From: Streptomyces sp. SM11 | Lineage (GTDB): Bacteria > Actinomycetota > Actinomycetes > Streptomycetales > Streptomycetaceae | Length of the DNA: 64,000 nucleotides | Direction of reading: 5' to 3' | Assembly (NCBI RefSeq): GCF_002910905.1 | Contig: NZ_NEUE01000135.1 | Coordinates: 17,067-81,066, forward strand | Shown here: one piece after another, positions 54,353-63,660 of the stretch | How the letters are laid out: each line of letters opens with the position of its first letter | Numbering within the stretch: position 1 is the first letter of the stretch | The notes under the pieces: model-generated | Database searches by the model: none | What the model was told of the DNA's origin: nothing | Seen by the model: only the letters and a program-made list of their open reading frames with translations | Made by a program: the position numbers and the translations under genes

Positions 54353-55087
54353 TCAGTCCGCTCGGGGGCGCACCAGGCCCGATTCGTAGGCGACTACCAC
54401 CAGTTGGGCCCGGTCCCGGGCCCCCAGCTTCGCCATCGCCCGGTTCACATGGGTCTTGACGGTGAGCGGGCTGACCGCGAGCCGCTCGGCGATCCGGTCG
54501 TTGGAGTGGCCGCCCGCGACCTGCACCAGCACCTCGCGTTCGCGGCCGGTGAGCGCCGCCAGCCGCTCCGCGTACTCCGCGTTGTCCGGTCCCTCCCCCG
54601 CGCTGCCGCCCTGGGCCAGGAACGTGGCGATGAGCCCCTTGGTGGCCGTCGGGGAGAGCAGCGCCTCGCCGGCCGCGGCGATCCGGATGGCGTTGAGGAG
54701 TTCGTCCGGCTCCGCGCCCTTGCCGAGGAAGCCGGAGGCTCCGGCGCGCAGCGACTGGACCACGTACTCGTCGACCTCGAAGGTGGTGAGCATGACCACC
54801 CGCACCGCGGACAGTTCCGGGTCGGCGCTGATCATGCGGGTCGCGGCGAGCCCGTCGGTGCCCGGCATCCGGATGTCCATGAGCACCACGTCGGGGCCCG
54901 TGGCGCGGGCCAGCTCGACCGCCCGGGCCCCGTCGGCGGCCTCGCCGACCACCTCCATGTCCGGCTCGGAGTCCACCAGCACCCGGAACGCGCTGCGCAG
55001 CAGCGCCTGGTCGTCGGCGAGCAGGACCTTGATGGGTACGGCCGGCGCCTCGGGCGTCGGCGTCGGCGACGACGTCTGTTGGGTCAT
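54353..55087 (-). CDS. Response regulator, NarL/LuxR type
   Basis: A 244-residue regulator: receiver domain (about 19-140) with Asp25-Asp26, acceptor Asp71 (VVLMDIRMPGTDG) and Lys123 (FLGKGAEP); HTH LuxR domain (about 180-240) with LTGREREVLVQVAGGHSNDRIA. Start ATG at 55087 overlaps the stop of the histidine kinase by 4 bases (ATGA). Located between the kinase and the RND transporter, which it may regulate; the 180-base gap before the transporter could be its target promoter. Confidence 0.88.
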   Translation of the reverse strand: MTQQTSSPTPTPEAPAVPIKVLLADDQALLRSAFRVLVDSEPDMEVVGEAADGARAVELARATGPDVVLMDIRMPGTDGLAATRMISADPELSAVRVVMLTTFEVDEYVVQSLRAGASGFLGKGAEPDELLNAIRIAAAGEALLSPTATKGLIATFLAQGGSAGEGPDNAEYAERLAALTGREREVLVQVAGGHSNDRIAERLAVSPLTVKTHVNRAMAKLGARDRAQLVVVAYESGLVRPRAD

Positions 55088-56379
55088 CGGCAGTGCCCCG
55101 TCCCGCCCGCTGTGCCCGGCCGCTCCGGTTCACCCGTGCGGGCCTCGACCGGAAGGATCGCATGGACCCGGAACCCGCCGCCGTACCGAGGCCCCGCGGA
55201 GAGGACGCCGCCGAGGGCGGTGACGCGTTCGCGCATGCCGACCAGGCCGTGGCCGCCGCTGTCCAGGCCGTCGGCGGCGGTGCCGCCCGGTCCGGCGCCG
55301 GGCTGCCGGGAGGCGCTTCCCCGGCCGTTGTCGAGCACGGTGACCTCGGCGGTGGCGCCGACCCGTACGACGCTCACCTCGGCCTTGGCCCCGGCACCCG
55401 CGTGCTTGCGGACGTTGGTGAGGGCCTCCTGGATGACCCGGTAGGCAGCCAGGTCGACGGCGGCGGGCAGCCCGGCCCCGCGGTCGGCGCAGGCCACCTC
55501 GACGGGCAGCCCGGCGTTGCGGAAGGTGCCGACCAGTTCGCCGAGGACGGCGAGCCCGGGGGCCGGTTCGGTGGGTGCCTCGGGGTCGCCCTGCTGGCGC
55601 AGGAGGCCGACGGTGACCCGGAGTTCGCTGAGCGCGGAGCGGCTGGCGTCGCGGACGTGGGCGAGCGCTTCCTTGGCCTGGTCCGGGCGTTTGTCCATGA
55701 CGTGGGCGGCGACCCCGGCCTGGACGTTGACCAGGGCGATGTGATGGGCGACGACGTCGTGGAGGTCCCGGGCGATCCGCAGCCGCTCCTCGGCGACCCG
55801 GCGGCGGGCCTCCTCCTCACGGGTGCGCTCGGCCCGCTCGGCGCGCTCCCGGATCGCGTCGACGAACGCGCGCCTGCTGCGTACGGCGTCCCCGGCGGCC
55901 CCCGCCATCCCTGTCCAGGCGAACACGCCGAGGTTCTCCTGGCTGTACCAGGGCGTCGAACCGAAGGCCATGGCGGCCGCCGTGAGCGCCCCCATGGTGA
56001 GCAGCCCGACTCGCCAGGTGGTGGGGCGGTCGGTGCGCGAGGCGACCGTGTAGAGGGCGATGACCGCGCTCATGACGACCGGGGCGGGCGGGTCCATCAG
56101 CACGTACTCGGCGGCCGAGAGGATGCCGGTGGCGGCGAGCACCGCCATCGGACGCCGCCGCCGCTGGACCAGGGCGAGGGCGCTCAGCACCATCAGGAGC
56201 ACGCTGAGCGGCTCGGGAGTGCGGGTGCCGAACGTCGGCCCGTGTCCGGTGCCCGGGTCGGCGAAGGAGCCGCAGATCATCGCGACGAGGGCGCCGAAGG
56301 CCAGCGTCGCGTCGAACGCGAGGGGATGGTCCCGGAGCCAGCGGCGGGCGTGCGCGAAGCCGGACGAGAGGGTGGTCAC
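55084..56379 (-). CDS. Sensor histidine kinase (HisKA_3 type)
   Basis: A membrane kinase of about 431 residues from GTG 56379; a longer frame begins with GTG 56460 and overlaps pspAA by 26 bases, but neither start has a clear ribosome site. Several N-terminal membrane helices are followed by IARDLHDVVAHHIALV with the phospho-His and an HATPase domain with ALTNVRKHA, VLDNGRG and GLVGMRERV. It signals to the adjacent response regulator. Its position beside pspA suggests it senses envelope stress or bilayer state; the stimulus is unknown. Confidence 0.85.
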   Translation of the reverse strand: MTTLSSGFAHARRWLRDHPLAFDATLAFGALVAMICGSFADPGTGHGPTFGTRTPEPLSVLLMVLSALALVQRRRRPMAVLAATGILSAAEYVLMDPPAPVVMSAVIALYTVASRTDRPTTWRVGLLTMGALTAAAMAFGSTPWYSQENLGVFAWTGMAGAAGDAVRSRRAFVDAIRERAERAERTREEEARRRVAEERLRIARDLHDVVAHHIALVNVQAGVAAHVMDKRPDQAKEALAHVRDASRSALSELRVTVGLLRQQGDPEAPTEPAPGLAVLGELVGTFRNAGLPVEVACADRGAGLPAAVDLAAYRVIQEALTNVRKHAGAGAKAEVSVVRVGATAEVTVLDNGRGSASRQPGAGPGGTAADGLDSGGHGLVGMRERVTALGGVLSAGPRYGGGFRVHAILPVEARTGEPERPGTAGGTGHCR

Positions 56380-56434
56380 GTCCGGCAACGGTACGCGGCC
56401 GCTCCACGGGCCCGCCGGGGGCCGGCCCGTGGAA

Positions 56435-56713
56435 TCAGCTGGGGATGAGACCGTCGTCACCGAGCATGGCGGTGACGTCTTCGAGGGTGGCGTCGGGCGC
56501 CGGCAGGATCAGCTCGGACGGCTCCAGGGAGTCGTCCGGCAGCGGAGTGCCGAGCTCGCGCACCTTGTCCAGGAGCGCGTGGAGAGTCGTGCGGAAGCCG
56601 GGGCCGTCGCCGCTCTCCATCTCCTTCAGCAGGACGTCGTCGAGCTCGTTCAGTTCGACGACATGACTGTCGGCCAGCTTGACCTGGCCCTCCCCCATGA
56701 TCCGTACGATCAT
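56435..56713 (-). CDS. PspA-associated protein PspAA
   Basis: A 92-residue small protein MIVRIMGEGQVKLADSHVVE..., which I recall as the Streptomyces PspAA family, encoded directly after pspA. No membrane segment. ATG at 56713 is used; a longer upstream frame is rejected. It probably modulates PspA, though this is inferred from neighbourhood and name. Gap to pspA is only 10 bases, so both are in one transcript; the downstream end overlaps the alternative kinase start. Confidence 0.85.
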   Translation of the reverse strand: MIVRIMGEGQVKLADSHVVELNELDDVLLKEMESGDGPGFRTTLHALLDKVRELGTPLPDDSLEPSELILPAPDATLEDVTAMLGDDGLIPS

Positions 56714-56723
56714 GACGCTGCCC

Positions 56724-57521
56724 TTACTGCTTGTCGAACTTGTGCGGGGACGACTGCTGCGACTGCGGCGCACTGTCCTGGGCGCCGCCCTCGATGGCCT
56801 GCTGCGAGGACGAGGAGCCGCCGGCCAGCTCGGCCTTCATGCGCTGCAGCTCCAGCTCCACATCGCTGCCACCGGAGATCCGGTCCAGCTCGGCGGCGAT
56901 GTCGTCCTTCGCCGTGCCGGTCGGGTCGTCCAGCGCACCGGAGGCGAGCAGCTCGTCGATGGCGCCGGCCCGCGCCTGGAGCTGCTGCGTCTTGTCCTCG
57001 GCCCGCTGGATCGCGAGGCCCACGTCGCCCATCTCCTCGGAGATCCCGGAGAAGGCCTCGCCGATCCGGGTCTGGGCCTGCGCCGCCGTGTAGGTGGCCT
57101 TGATGGTCTCCTTCTTCGTGCGGAAGGCGTCCACCTTGGCCTGCAGCCGCTGGGCCGCGAGGGTGAGCTTCTCCTCCTCGCCCTGCAGCGTGGTGTGCTG
57201 CGTCTCCAGGTCGGTGACCTGCTGCTGGAGGGCGGCACGCCGGGACAGCGCTTCGCGCGCCAGGTCCTCGCGGCCCAGCGCCAGCGCCTTGCGGCCCTGG
57301 TCCTCCAGCTTGGACGACTGGCCCTGCAGCTGGTTCAGCTGCAGCTCCAGGCGCTTGCGGGACGTCGCGACGTCCGCGACGCCGCGACGCACCTTCTGAA
57401 GCAGCTCCAGCTGCTTCTGGTACGAGTAATCCAGGGTCTCGCGCGGATCCTCGGCCCGGTCAAGGGCCTTGTTTGCCTTCGCGCGGAAAAGCATCCCCAT
57501 ACGCTTCATGACACCGCTCAT
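56724..57521 (-). CDS. pspA: Phage shock protein A homologue
   Basis: A 265-residue PspA/IM30/Vipp1-type protein that is almost entirely helical coiled coil, starting with the amphipathic membrane-binding helix (MKRMGMLFRAKANKALDRAEDP), then long heptad-repeat segments such as DYSYQKQLELLQKVRRGVAD. It assembles on damaged membranes and maintains integrity under stress. A Gln/Ser-rich C-terminal tail ends the protein. Starts at 57521 (MSGVMKRMG) or 57509 are possible. It is followed by pspAA and the two-component system on the same strand. Confidence 0.93.
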   Translation of the reverse strand: MSGVMKRMGMLFRAKANKALDRAEDPRETLDYSYQKQLELLQKVRRGVADVATSRKRLELQLNQLQGQSSKLEDQGRKALALGREDLAREALSRRAALQQQVTDLETQHTTLQGEEEKLTLAAQRLQAKVDAFRTKKETIKATYTAAQAQTRIGEAFSGISEEMGDVGLAIQRAEDKTQQLQARAGAIDELLASGALDDPTGTAKDDIAAELDRISGGSDVELELQRMKAELAGGSSSSQQAIEGGAQDSAPQSQQSSPHKFDKQ

Positions 57522-57827
57522 GGGCTTCGCGCGCCCCCTTCTGACGAACTGAGCTCCAGCACTCCCGATAGAACCCACAGTACGGGCCCTGTCTCCATTA
57601 CCGCACTGTCCGAGTCCCGATGTGCTCCTCCCCAAGGACGACTGCACCCCGGGAACGCTCCCGCCCAGGGTGTAGGCGGAGCCCCGGGAAGTCTCTCCGA
57701 CGTACGCCGGAACAGGTGGTTAACACCCGTATCGGCCCGTCGTGGCACTACCGGGGACGCCGTCCGTTGCCGGATCGTTCCCGCCCGGGCTCCCGGGGCC
57801 GCGCGGGACCCCGTACCCTTGGGTGTT
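57522..57827. other. 306-base divergent intergenic region, pspA/DUF3043
   Basis: No ORF, hairpin or repeat was recognised. It must contain the pspA and DUF3043 promoters. I looked for extracytoplasmic sigma (SigE-type) -35/-10 pairs and saw no convincing one. Confidence 0.5.
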
Positions 57828-58427
57828 GTGTTCCGTAGCCGCTCCAAGACAGAGAAGGCCCCCACCGGCAAGGTGACGGCGGACCTCTCCCAGCAGCCCC
57901 GCGACCCGCAGGCTCCCAAGGGTCGCCCCACCCCCAAGCGCAGCGAGGCCCAGACGCAGCGCCGACGCGCCGCGTCCAGCGCGCCGACCGACCGCAAGGC
58001 GGCCGTGAAGCGCCAGCGCGAAGCGCGCCGCGCCGACCTGGCCAGGCAGCGTGAGGCGCTCGCGTCGGGCGACGAGCGCTACCTCCCGATCCGTGACAAG
58101 GGCCCGGTCAGGCGCTTCGTCCGCGATTACGTGGACTCACGCTTCTGCGTCGCCGAGTGGTTCCTGCCGCTCGCCGTGATCATCCTGATCCTCAGCGTGA
58201 TCCAGGTGCAGAACATCCAGAGCATCTCGCTGCTGCTCTGGCTCGGCGTGATCATCCTGATCGTGATCGACTCGATCGGTCTGTCGATGCGCCTGAAGAA
58301 GCAGCTGCGCGAGCGCTTCCCGGACACGCCGAAGCGCGGAGCCGTGGCGTACGGCCTGATGCGCACGCTCCAGATGCGCCGACTGCGGCTTCCGAAGCCG
58401 CAGGTCAAGCGCGGAGAGCGGCCCTGA
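57828..58427 (+). CDS. DUF3043 membrane protein
   Basis: A 199-residue actinobacterial family member. An Arg/Lys/Ala/Gln-rich cytosolic N-terminal half (about 1-100; many RRxRR-like stretches) precedes two transmembrane helices around residues 110-155, then a short basic C-tail with RERFPDTPKRG. The GTG at 57828 (MFRSRSKTEK) is the family start. TGA at 58425-58427 overlaps the CTG of the next gene. The function is unknown; the charged tail could contact nucleic acid, ribosomes or acidic lipids. Confidence 0.85.
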   Translation: MFRSRSKTEKAPTGKVTADLSQQPRDPQAPKGRPTPKRSEAQTQRRRAASSAPTDRKAAVKRQREARRADLARQREALASGDERYLPIRDKGPVRRFVRDYVDSRFCVAEWFLPLAVIILILSVIQVQNIQSISLLLWLGVIILIVIDSIGLSMRLKKQLRERFPDTPKRGAVAYGLMRTLQMRRLRLPKPQVKRGERP

Positions 58428-59218
58428 GTACGGAGACCTCCGGCTTCACCGGGGTCTCCTCGGCATGGCCGGCAGGTCCCGTCGGCGTACGCGACCGGGT
58501 TCGCCAGGAGCTCGTCGGGCGGCAGCTGGACGAGCAGATAGCCGCGCGGTTCCCGGTGGGGCAGCGGCTGCGCGTCCTGGACGTCGGCATGGGCCGGGGC
58601 ACGCAGGCGCTGCGACTGGCGCGGGCCGGTCACTCGGTGACCGGCCTGGAGTCGGACGCCGAGATGCTGGCGGCGGCCCGTGCGTGCCTGGCGACCGAGC
58701 CGGAGGGCATCCGGGAGCGCGTCAGGCTCATCGAGGGCGACGGCCGGGACACCGGTGTGCACTTCCTGCCCGGCAGTTTCGACCTGGTGCTGTGCCACGG
58801 CGTCCTGATGTACGTCGAGGAGCCGGACCCGATGCTGGCCGGGCTCGCCCGGATGCTGGCCCCCGGTGGTCTGCTCTCCCTGCTCGTACGGAACGCGGAC
58901 GCGCTCGCGATGCGCCCGGGGATCGCCGGTGACTTCGGCGCGGCCCTGACCGCCTTCGACACCGCCACGTACACCGACCACCTCGGCCACACGGTGCGCG
59001 CCGACCGGCTCGACGCCCTGCGGGCCACGCTCGCGGGCATCGCCGCACCACTGCACGCCTGGTACGGGGTGCAGGTCTTCACGGACCACGTCGGACACGA
59101 CGAGGAGCTGCCGGCCGAGGAGCTGGAGCGGGTCCTCACCCTGGAGGACCGGGCCGGGCGGACCGACCCGTACCGGGGTGTGGCGGCGCTGCTGCATCTG
59201 TGCGGAGTGCGCGGCTAG
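58424..59218 (+). CDS. SAM-dependent class I methyltransferase, CTG start
   Basis: A 264-residue methyltransferase. The SAM motif I is VLDVGMGRGTQALRLA, with acidic residue in GLESDAEML, and FDLVLCHGVLMYV as motif II/III. No ATG, GTG or TTG precedes motif I in a suitable position, but CTG at 58424 overlaps the DUF3043 stop as CTGA and has GGAGAG six bases upstream; it yields the N-terminus I remember for S. coelicolor (MSTETSGF). The reaction substrate is unknown. Coupled to DUF3043 and upstream of HtrA. Confidence 0.83.
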   Translation: MSTETSGFTGVSSAWPAGPVGVRDRVRQELVGRQLDEQIAARFPVGQRLRVLDVGMGRGTQALRLARAGHSVTGLESDAEMLAAARACLATEPEGIRERVRLIEGDGRDTGVHFLPGSFDLVLCHGVLMYVEEPDPMLAGLARMLAPGGLLSLLVRNADALAMRPGIAGDFGAALTAFDTATYTDHLGHTVRADRLDALRATLAGIAAPLHAWYGVQVFTDHVGHDEELPAEELERVLTLEDRAGRTDPYRGVAALLHLCGVRG

Positions 59219-59246
59219 CAGCGCACGGCTGGTGTTGCGGGGCGGG

Positions 59247-59281
59247 CCCGTTCGGCCCATCAGTACGGGCACCCGAACGGG
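59247..59281 (+). terminator. Possible terminator after the methyltransferase gene
   Basis: CCCGTTCGG (59247-59255) pairs with CCGAACGGG (59273-59281), a 9-bp stem 28 bases after the stop, directly before the htrA-like start. Confidence 0.5.
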
Positions 59282-59301
59282 TCGGCCTCCAGACTCCGGA
59301 T

Positions 59302-60390
59302 ATGGACGCATCCCTCTCCCGCAGCCGGGCGCGCAGGCTGCTGCTTCCCCTGTCCGCGGCCGTCTGCGCCCTCGCCCTCGCGGGCGGCTGCTCCGGTACG
59401 GAGCCGGCGGCCCCGGCCCCCGAGGCCCCCGCGTCGGGCACGGCGCAGGGTGCGGTGAAGCGCGCCCCCGACGACCTGCAGAACACCTACCAGGCCGTCA
59501 TCAACGACGTCCTGCCGTCGGTCGTGCAGATCGACGCCTCGGAGAGCCTCGGTTCCGGGGTCGTCTACGACGACAGGGGGCACATCGTCACCAACGCCCA
59601 CGTGGTCGGTGACGAGAAGAAATTCAAGGTCAGCGTCGCCACCGGGCAGGCGGTTCTGAGCGCCTCGCTGGTCTCCTCCTACCCGGAGCAGGACCTGGCC
59701 GTGATCAAGCTCGACGAAGTGCCGGACGGGCTGAAACCCGCGAAGTTCGGCGACGCGGGGAAGGTCGCGGTGGGGCAGATCGTGATGGCGATGGGCTCGC
59801 CGCTCGGCCTGTCCAGCAGCGTCACCCAGGGCATCGTCTCCGCGCTCGGCCGGACCGTGAGCGAGAGCCGGGCGGGCGGCGGCACGGGCGCGACGATCGC
59901 CAACATGGTGCAGACGTCCGCGGCGATCAACCCGGGCAACAGCGGCGGGGCGCTCGTCGACCTGGACAGCCAGGTGATCGGCATTCCGACCCTCGCGGCG
60001 ACCGACCCGCAGATGGGCGACAGCGCGGCGCCGGGCATCGGCTTCGCGATCCCCGTCTCGATGGTGAGGACGGTCGCCGACCAGATCATCAAGGACGGCA
60101 GGGTCACCGACTCGGGCCGGGCCGCGCTGAACATCACGGGCCGCACGGTCGTCGACGACAACTACCGCCCCGCCGGGGTGGCGCTGGTCAGCGTGGACCG
60201 GGGCGGGGCCGCGGCCGAGGCGGGGCTGAGGGCCGGGGACACCATCACGAAGATCGGGGACGCCGAGGTCACCACGGTCACCTCGCTCGCCGAGGCCCTG
60301 GCGGACGACGAGCCGGGCCAGCGGGTGACCGTGACGTACACACGCGACGACGAGAGCCGGACGGCGGAGGTCACGCTCGGCGAGATCTGA
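59302..60390 (+). CDS. HtrA/DegP-like serine protease, lipoprotein, with PDZ
   Basis: A 362-residue exported protease. A lipobox is LAGGCSG (Cys30). The trypsin-like domain has His100 (VTNAHVVG), Asp131 (EQDLAVIK) and Ser214 (NPGNSGGAL). One C-terminal PDZ domain (about 280-360) includes AGVALVSVDRGGAAAEAGLRAGD. It degrades or monitors misfolded exported proteins. Start ATG at 59302, with a weak ribosome site; upstream frame rejected. It lies after a possible terminator and before an 18-bp terminator, so it is monocistronic. Confidence 0.92.
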   Translation: MDASLSRSRARRLLLPLSAAVCALALAGGCSGTEPAAPAPEAPASGTAQGAVKRAPDDLQNTYQAVINDVLPSVVQIDASESLGSGVVYDDRGHIVTNAHVVGDEKKFKVSVATGQAVLSASLVSSYPEQDLAVIKLDEVPDGLKPAKFGDAGKVAVGQIVMAMGSPLGLSSSVTQGIVSALGRTVSESRAGGGTGATIANMVQTSAAINPGNSGGALVDLDSQVIGIPTLAATDPQMGDSAAPGIGFAIPVSMVRTVADQIIKDGRVTDSGRAALNITGRTVVDDNYRPAGVALVSVDRGGAAAEAGLRAGDTITKIGDAEVTTVTSLAEALADDEPGQRVTVTYTRDDESRTAEVTLGEI

Positions 60391-60404
60391 TCCGAAGACG
60401 CCGG

Positions 60405-60446
60405 AAGGGCGGGCGGTACGGGAAGATACCCGTACCGCCCGCCCTT
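60405..60446. terminator. Terminator after the HtrA-like gene
   Basis: A perfect 18-bp stem (60405-60422 with 60429-60446), loop AAGATA, between convergent genes. Confidence 0.88.
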
Positions 60447-60471
60447 CGGCCGTACCGCTGCCGCCCGAACG

Positions 60472-60681
60472 TCAGGCGCTGTCGGCCTGCAGGCTCATCG
60501 GGCCGTAGATCCTGGTCGCGTCCTCGAAGAGCGTCACCTGTGCGGCGCCGCCCTCCAGGAGCTCTTTCCAGTACTCACCGATCCAGGACTCCGCGTCGCC
60601 CTGGGTGGTGAACTCCTCCGGCTGCAGCGCCGGTTCCGTCTCCGTACCGTCGGACTTCTCGAACCGCCACGTCCACGCCAT
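60472..60681 (-). CDS. Small conserved hypothetical protein
   Basis: A 69-residue cytosolic protein MAWTWRFEKSDGTE..., Trp/Glu-rich at the start, which I recall as conserved across Streptomyces. ATG at 60681 follows GGGAGG. It is on the opposite strand to the cobU gene, 78 bases away, and converges with the HtrA-like gene. No function is known; the many aromatic and acidic residues suggest an interaction domain. Confidence 0.78.
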   Translation of the reverse strand: MAWTWRFEKSDGTETEPALQPEEFTTQGDAESWIGEYWKELLEGGAAQVTLFEDATRIYGPMSLQADSA

Positions 60682-60759
60682 GCCAGCCTCCCGGGTCACG
60701 TTGCTGCCCGAAGCGTAGCCGGACGCGCACCTCGCGGGGGGACGCGGGAGGATCAAGGG

Positions 60760-61998
60760 GTGGAACTGACTCTGCTCGGCACCGGAGCCCCTGACGGGCT
60801 GCCGCGCCCCTCCTGCCCCTGCGCGGCCTGCGCCTCGGCCCGCGGCCCGTGGGCGCGGGCCGCGACAGCCCTGCTGGTCGACGACGCGCTGCTGCTGGAC
60901 CTCACCCCCGGGGCGGTGTTCGCGGCCGCCCGTGCCGGGCATTCGCTGGGCGCGGTCCGTCAGGTGCTGCTGACCCACCCGCACGACGGTCCCGCCCTCG
61001 AACTGCCCGCCCTGCTGCCGTCGGCCGGGCGGGTGCCGGACGGCCAGGTCCTGACGCTGATCAGCGGGCACCGGGTGCGGGCGGTGGCGATGGACGCCCC
61101 GGGAACCGGGTACGAGGTGACCTCCCCGGAGGGCGAGCGGCTGCTGTACCTGCCGCCGGGGGCCGCGCCCTCGGGTCTCGACGGGCGGGTGGACCGGCCG
61201 TACGACATGGTCGTCTGCGATGTGATCGCGCGCCCCGACGCGGTGGCCCGGCTCCGGTCGGCCGGCGCGGTCGGCCCGACGACCGAGGTGATCGCGGTCC
61301 ACCTCGACCACGAGGCCCCGCCGGGCGCCGAGCTGGAGCGGCGGCTCGCGGCGGCCGGGGCGCGGACGGTGCCGGACGGGACGACGCTGGTGGTCGGCGA
61401 GTACCACGCGGTGCCGGACGTGCCGCGCCGGGTGCTGGTGACGGGGGGCGCGCGGTCGGGGAAGTCGCTGGAGGCGGAGCAGCGCCTGGAGACGTTCCCG
61501 GAGGTGGTGTACGTGGCGACCGGCGGCCGCCGCGACGGGGACCCGGAGTGGGCCGCGCGGGTCGGACTGCACCGGGAGCGCAGGCCCGGCGCCTGGCGGA
61601 CCGAGGAGACCTGCGAGCTCACCGGGCTGCTGGCCGTGGACGGGCCGCCGCTGCTGATCGACTGTCTGTCGCTGTGGCTGACCGACGCGATGGACCGGGT
61701 GGCGGCCTGGGAGGACGAGCGGTGGCACGACGGCGGCGAGACGGCGTTGCGGGAGCGGGTCGCGGAGCTGGTCGCGGCGGTGCGCGGGACCAGGCGGCCG
61801 GTGGTGCTGGTGACCAACGAGGTGGGGTCGGGGGTGGTTCCGGCGACGTCGGCGGGGCGGCGGTTCCGGGACGAGCTGGGGCGGCTGAACGCGGCGGTGG
61901 CGGCCGAGTGCGAGCAGGTGCTGCTGGTGGTGGCGGGGCAGGCGCTGGTGCTGCGGGGGCAGGGGGTGTCCGGCGGGTCGGGGCCGGGCACCTTCTAG
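60760..61998 (+). CDS. cobU: Bifunctional adenosylcobinamide kinase/guanylyltransferase with N-terminal metallo-beta-lactamase-like extension
   Basis: A 412-residue fusion. The C-terminal 190 residues are CobU/CobP, which phosphorylates and then guanylylates adenosylcobinamide in cobalamin assembly; its P-loop is GGARSGKS (229-236). The N-terminal part (1-215) looks like a degenerate metallo-beta-lactamase fold (LTLLGTGAPDG, LLLDLTPG, LTHPHDGPALELP), in which the HxHxDH metal motif is reduced to HPHDG, so hydrolase activity is doubtful. GTG at 60760 follows GGGAGGA. It ends inside a MITE-like element. Confidence 0.87.
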   Translation: MELTLLGTGAPDGLPRPSCPCAACASARGPWARAATALLVDDALLLDLTPGAVFAAARAGHSLGAVRQVLLTHPHDGPALELPALLPSAGRVPDGQVLTLISGHRVRAVAMDAPGTGYEVTSPEGERLLYLPPGAAPSGLDGRVDRPYDMVVCDVIARPDAVARLRSAGAVGPTTEVIAVHLDHEAPPGAELERRLAAAGARTVPDGTTLVVGEYHAVPDVPRRVLVTGGARSGKSLEAEQRLETFPEVVYVATGGRRDGDPEWAARVGLHRERRPGAWRTEETCELTGLLAVDGPPLLIDCLSLWLTDAMDRVAAWEDERWHDGGETALRERVAELVAAVRGTRRPVVLVTNEVGSGVVPATSAGRRFRDELGRLNAAVAAECEQVLLVVAGQALVLRGQGVSGGSGPGTF

Positions 61999-62168
61999 GG
62001 GGTGTCTGACCATTCCCGTCGTCGCCGCAGGGCGGCCGCGCGGCGTCGGGTGCGTGCTCTCGGCGTGCCGGCCCCAGGCCCTCGTACTGGACGTACTTGG
62101 GCCTGGGGTCGGTGCGGCGGGAGTGCGTGCATGGCGTCGTGAGGCAGACGGGAATGGCAAACACCCCC
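61998..62168. repeat. MITE-like inverted-repeat element at the cobU 3' end
   Basis: A 171-bp element with outer repeats of about 22 bp (GGGGGTGTCTGACCATTCCC at 61998 against a near-perfect inverse ending at 62168) and a second inner pair, CCCCAGGCCC with GGGCCTGGGG near the centre. The first base of the element lies in the TAG of cobU. It has no transposase and may also act as a transcription terminator. I recall similar elements elsewhere in Streptomyces. Confidence 0.75.
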
Positions 62169-62364
62169 GAGGGGGCGGTGCTGTCGGCTGCCGGGGTCGT
62201 CGGGCCGTGCTGCTCGCGGCCGGGCCCGCCCCGTGGGCCGACCGGTACTGTTCCGGGCAGGGCGTGTCCGGCCTATCCGATCAAGATCCGCCGGACGCGC
62301 CCCGGGGGCCCGCCGCCGGGTTCCCGCACCGGACCCGACGTGACGACCCGCGAGGCAGACCTCC
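62169..62364 (+). other. Gap between the MITE-like element and cobT
   Basis: About 196 GC-rich bases without an ORF of interest. No cobalamin riboswitch motif was seen. It presumably holds the cobT promoter and ribosome site. Confidence 0.45.
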
Positions 62365-63489
<1,125 letters not shown>

Positions 63490-63584
63490 GGGCCCCCGGC
63501 TCCCCACCCACCGCGCGGACGAGATCGGCGTCACTCGGGTGTCGCTCAACTTCGCGCTGCCCCGGTCCGTCTTCGAGAGGGATC

Positions 63585-63614
63585 GCGGCTCGGCGCGCAT
63601 CCGCGCCGAGCCGC
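63585..63614 (+). terminator. Terminator after cobT
   Basis: A perfect 13-bp stem (63585-63597 with 63602-63614), loop CATC, 95 bases after the stop. Confidence 0.78.
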
Positions 63615-63660
63615 ACACCGACCGACCGGGGGCCCGTTCCATGTTGTTCGAGGAGAGTGG

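Noticed and set aside
51320..55444. 1374-residue ORF opposite the RND transporter
   Set aside because: It is the antisense shadow of the RND gene and the two-component genes, with Arg/Gly/Asp/His-rich composition and no domain.
62169..62364. Cobalamin riboswitch before cobT
   Set aside because: No conserved B12-box or matching GCCACTG core was seen; control by B12 is not supported by this sequence.
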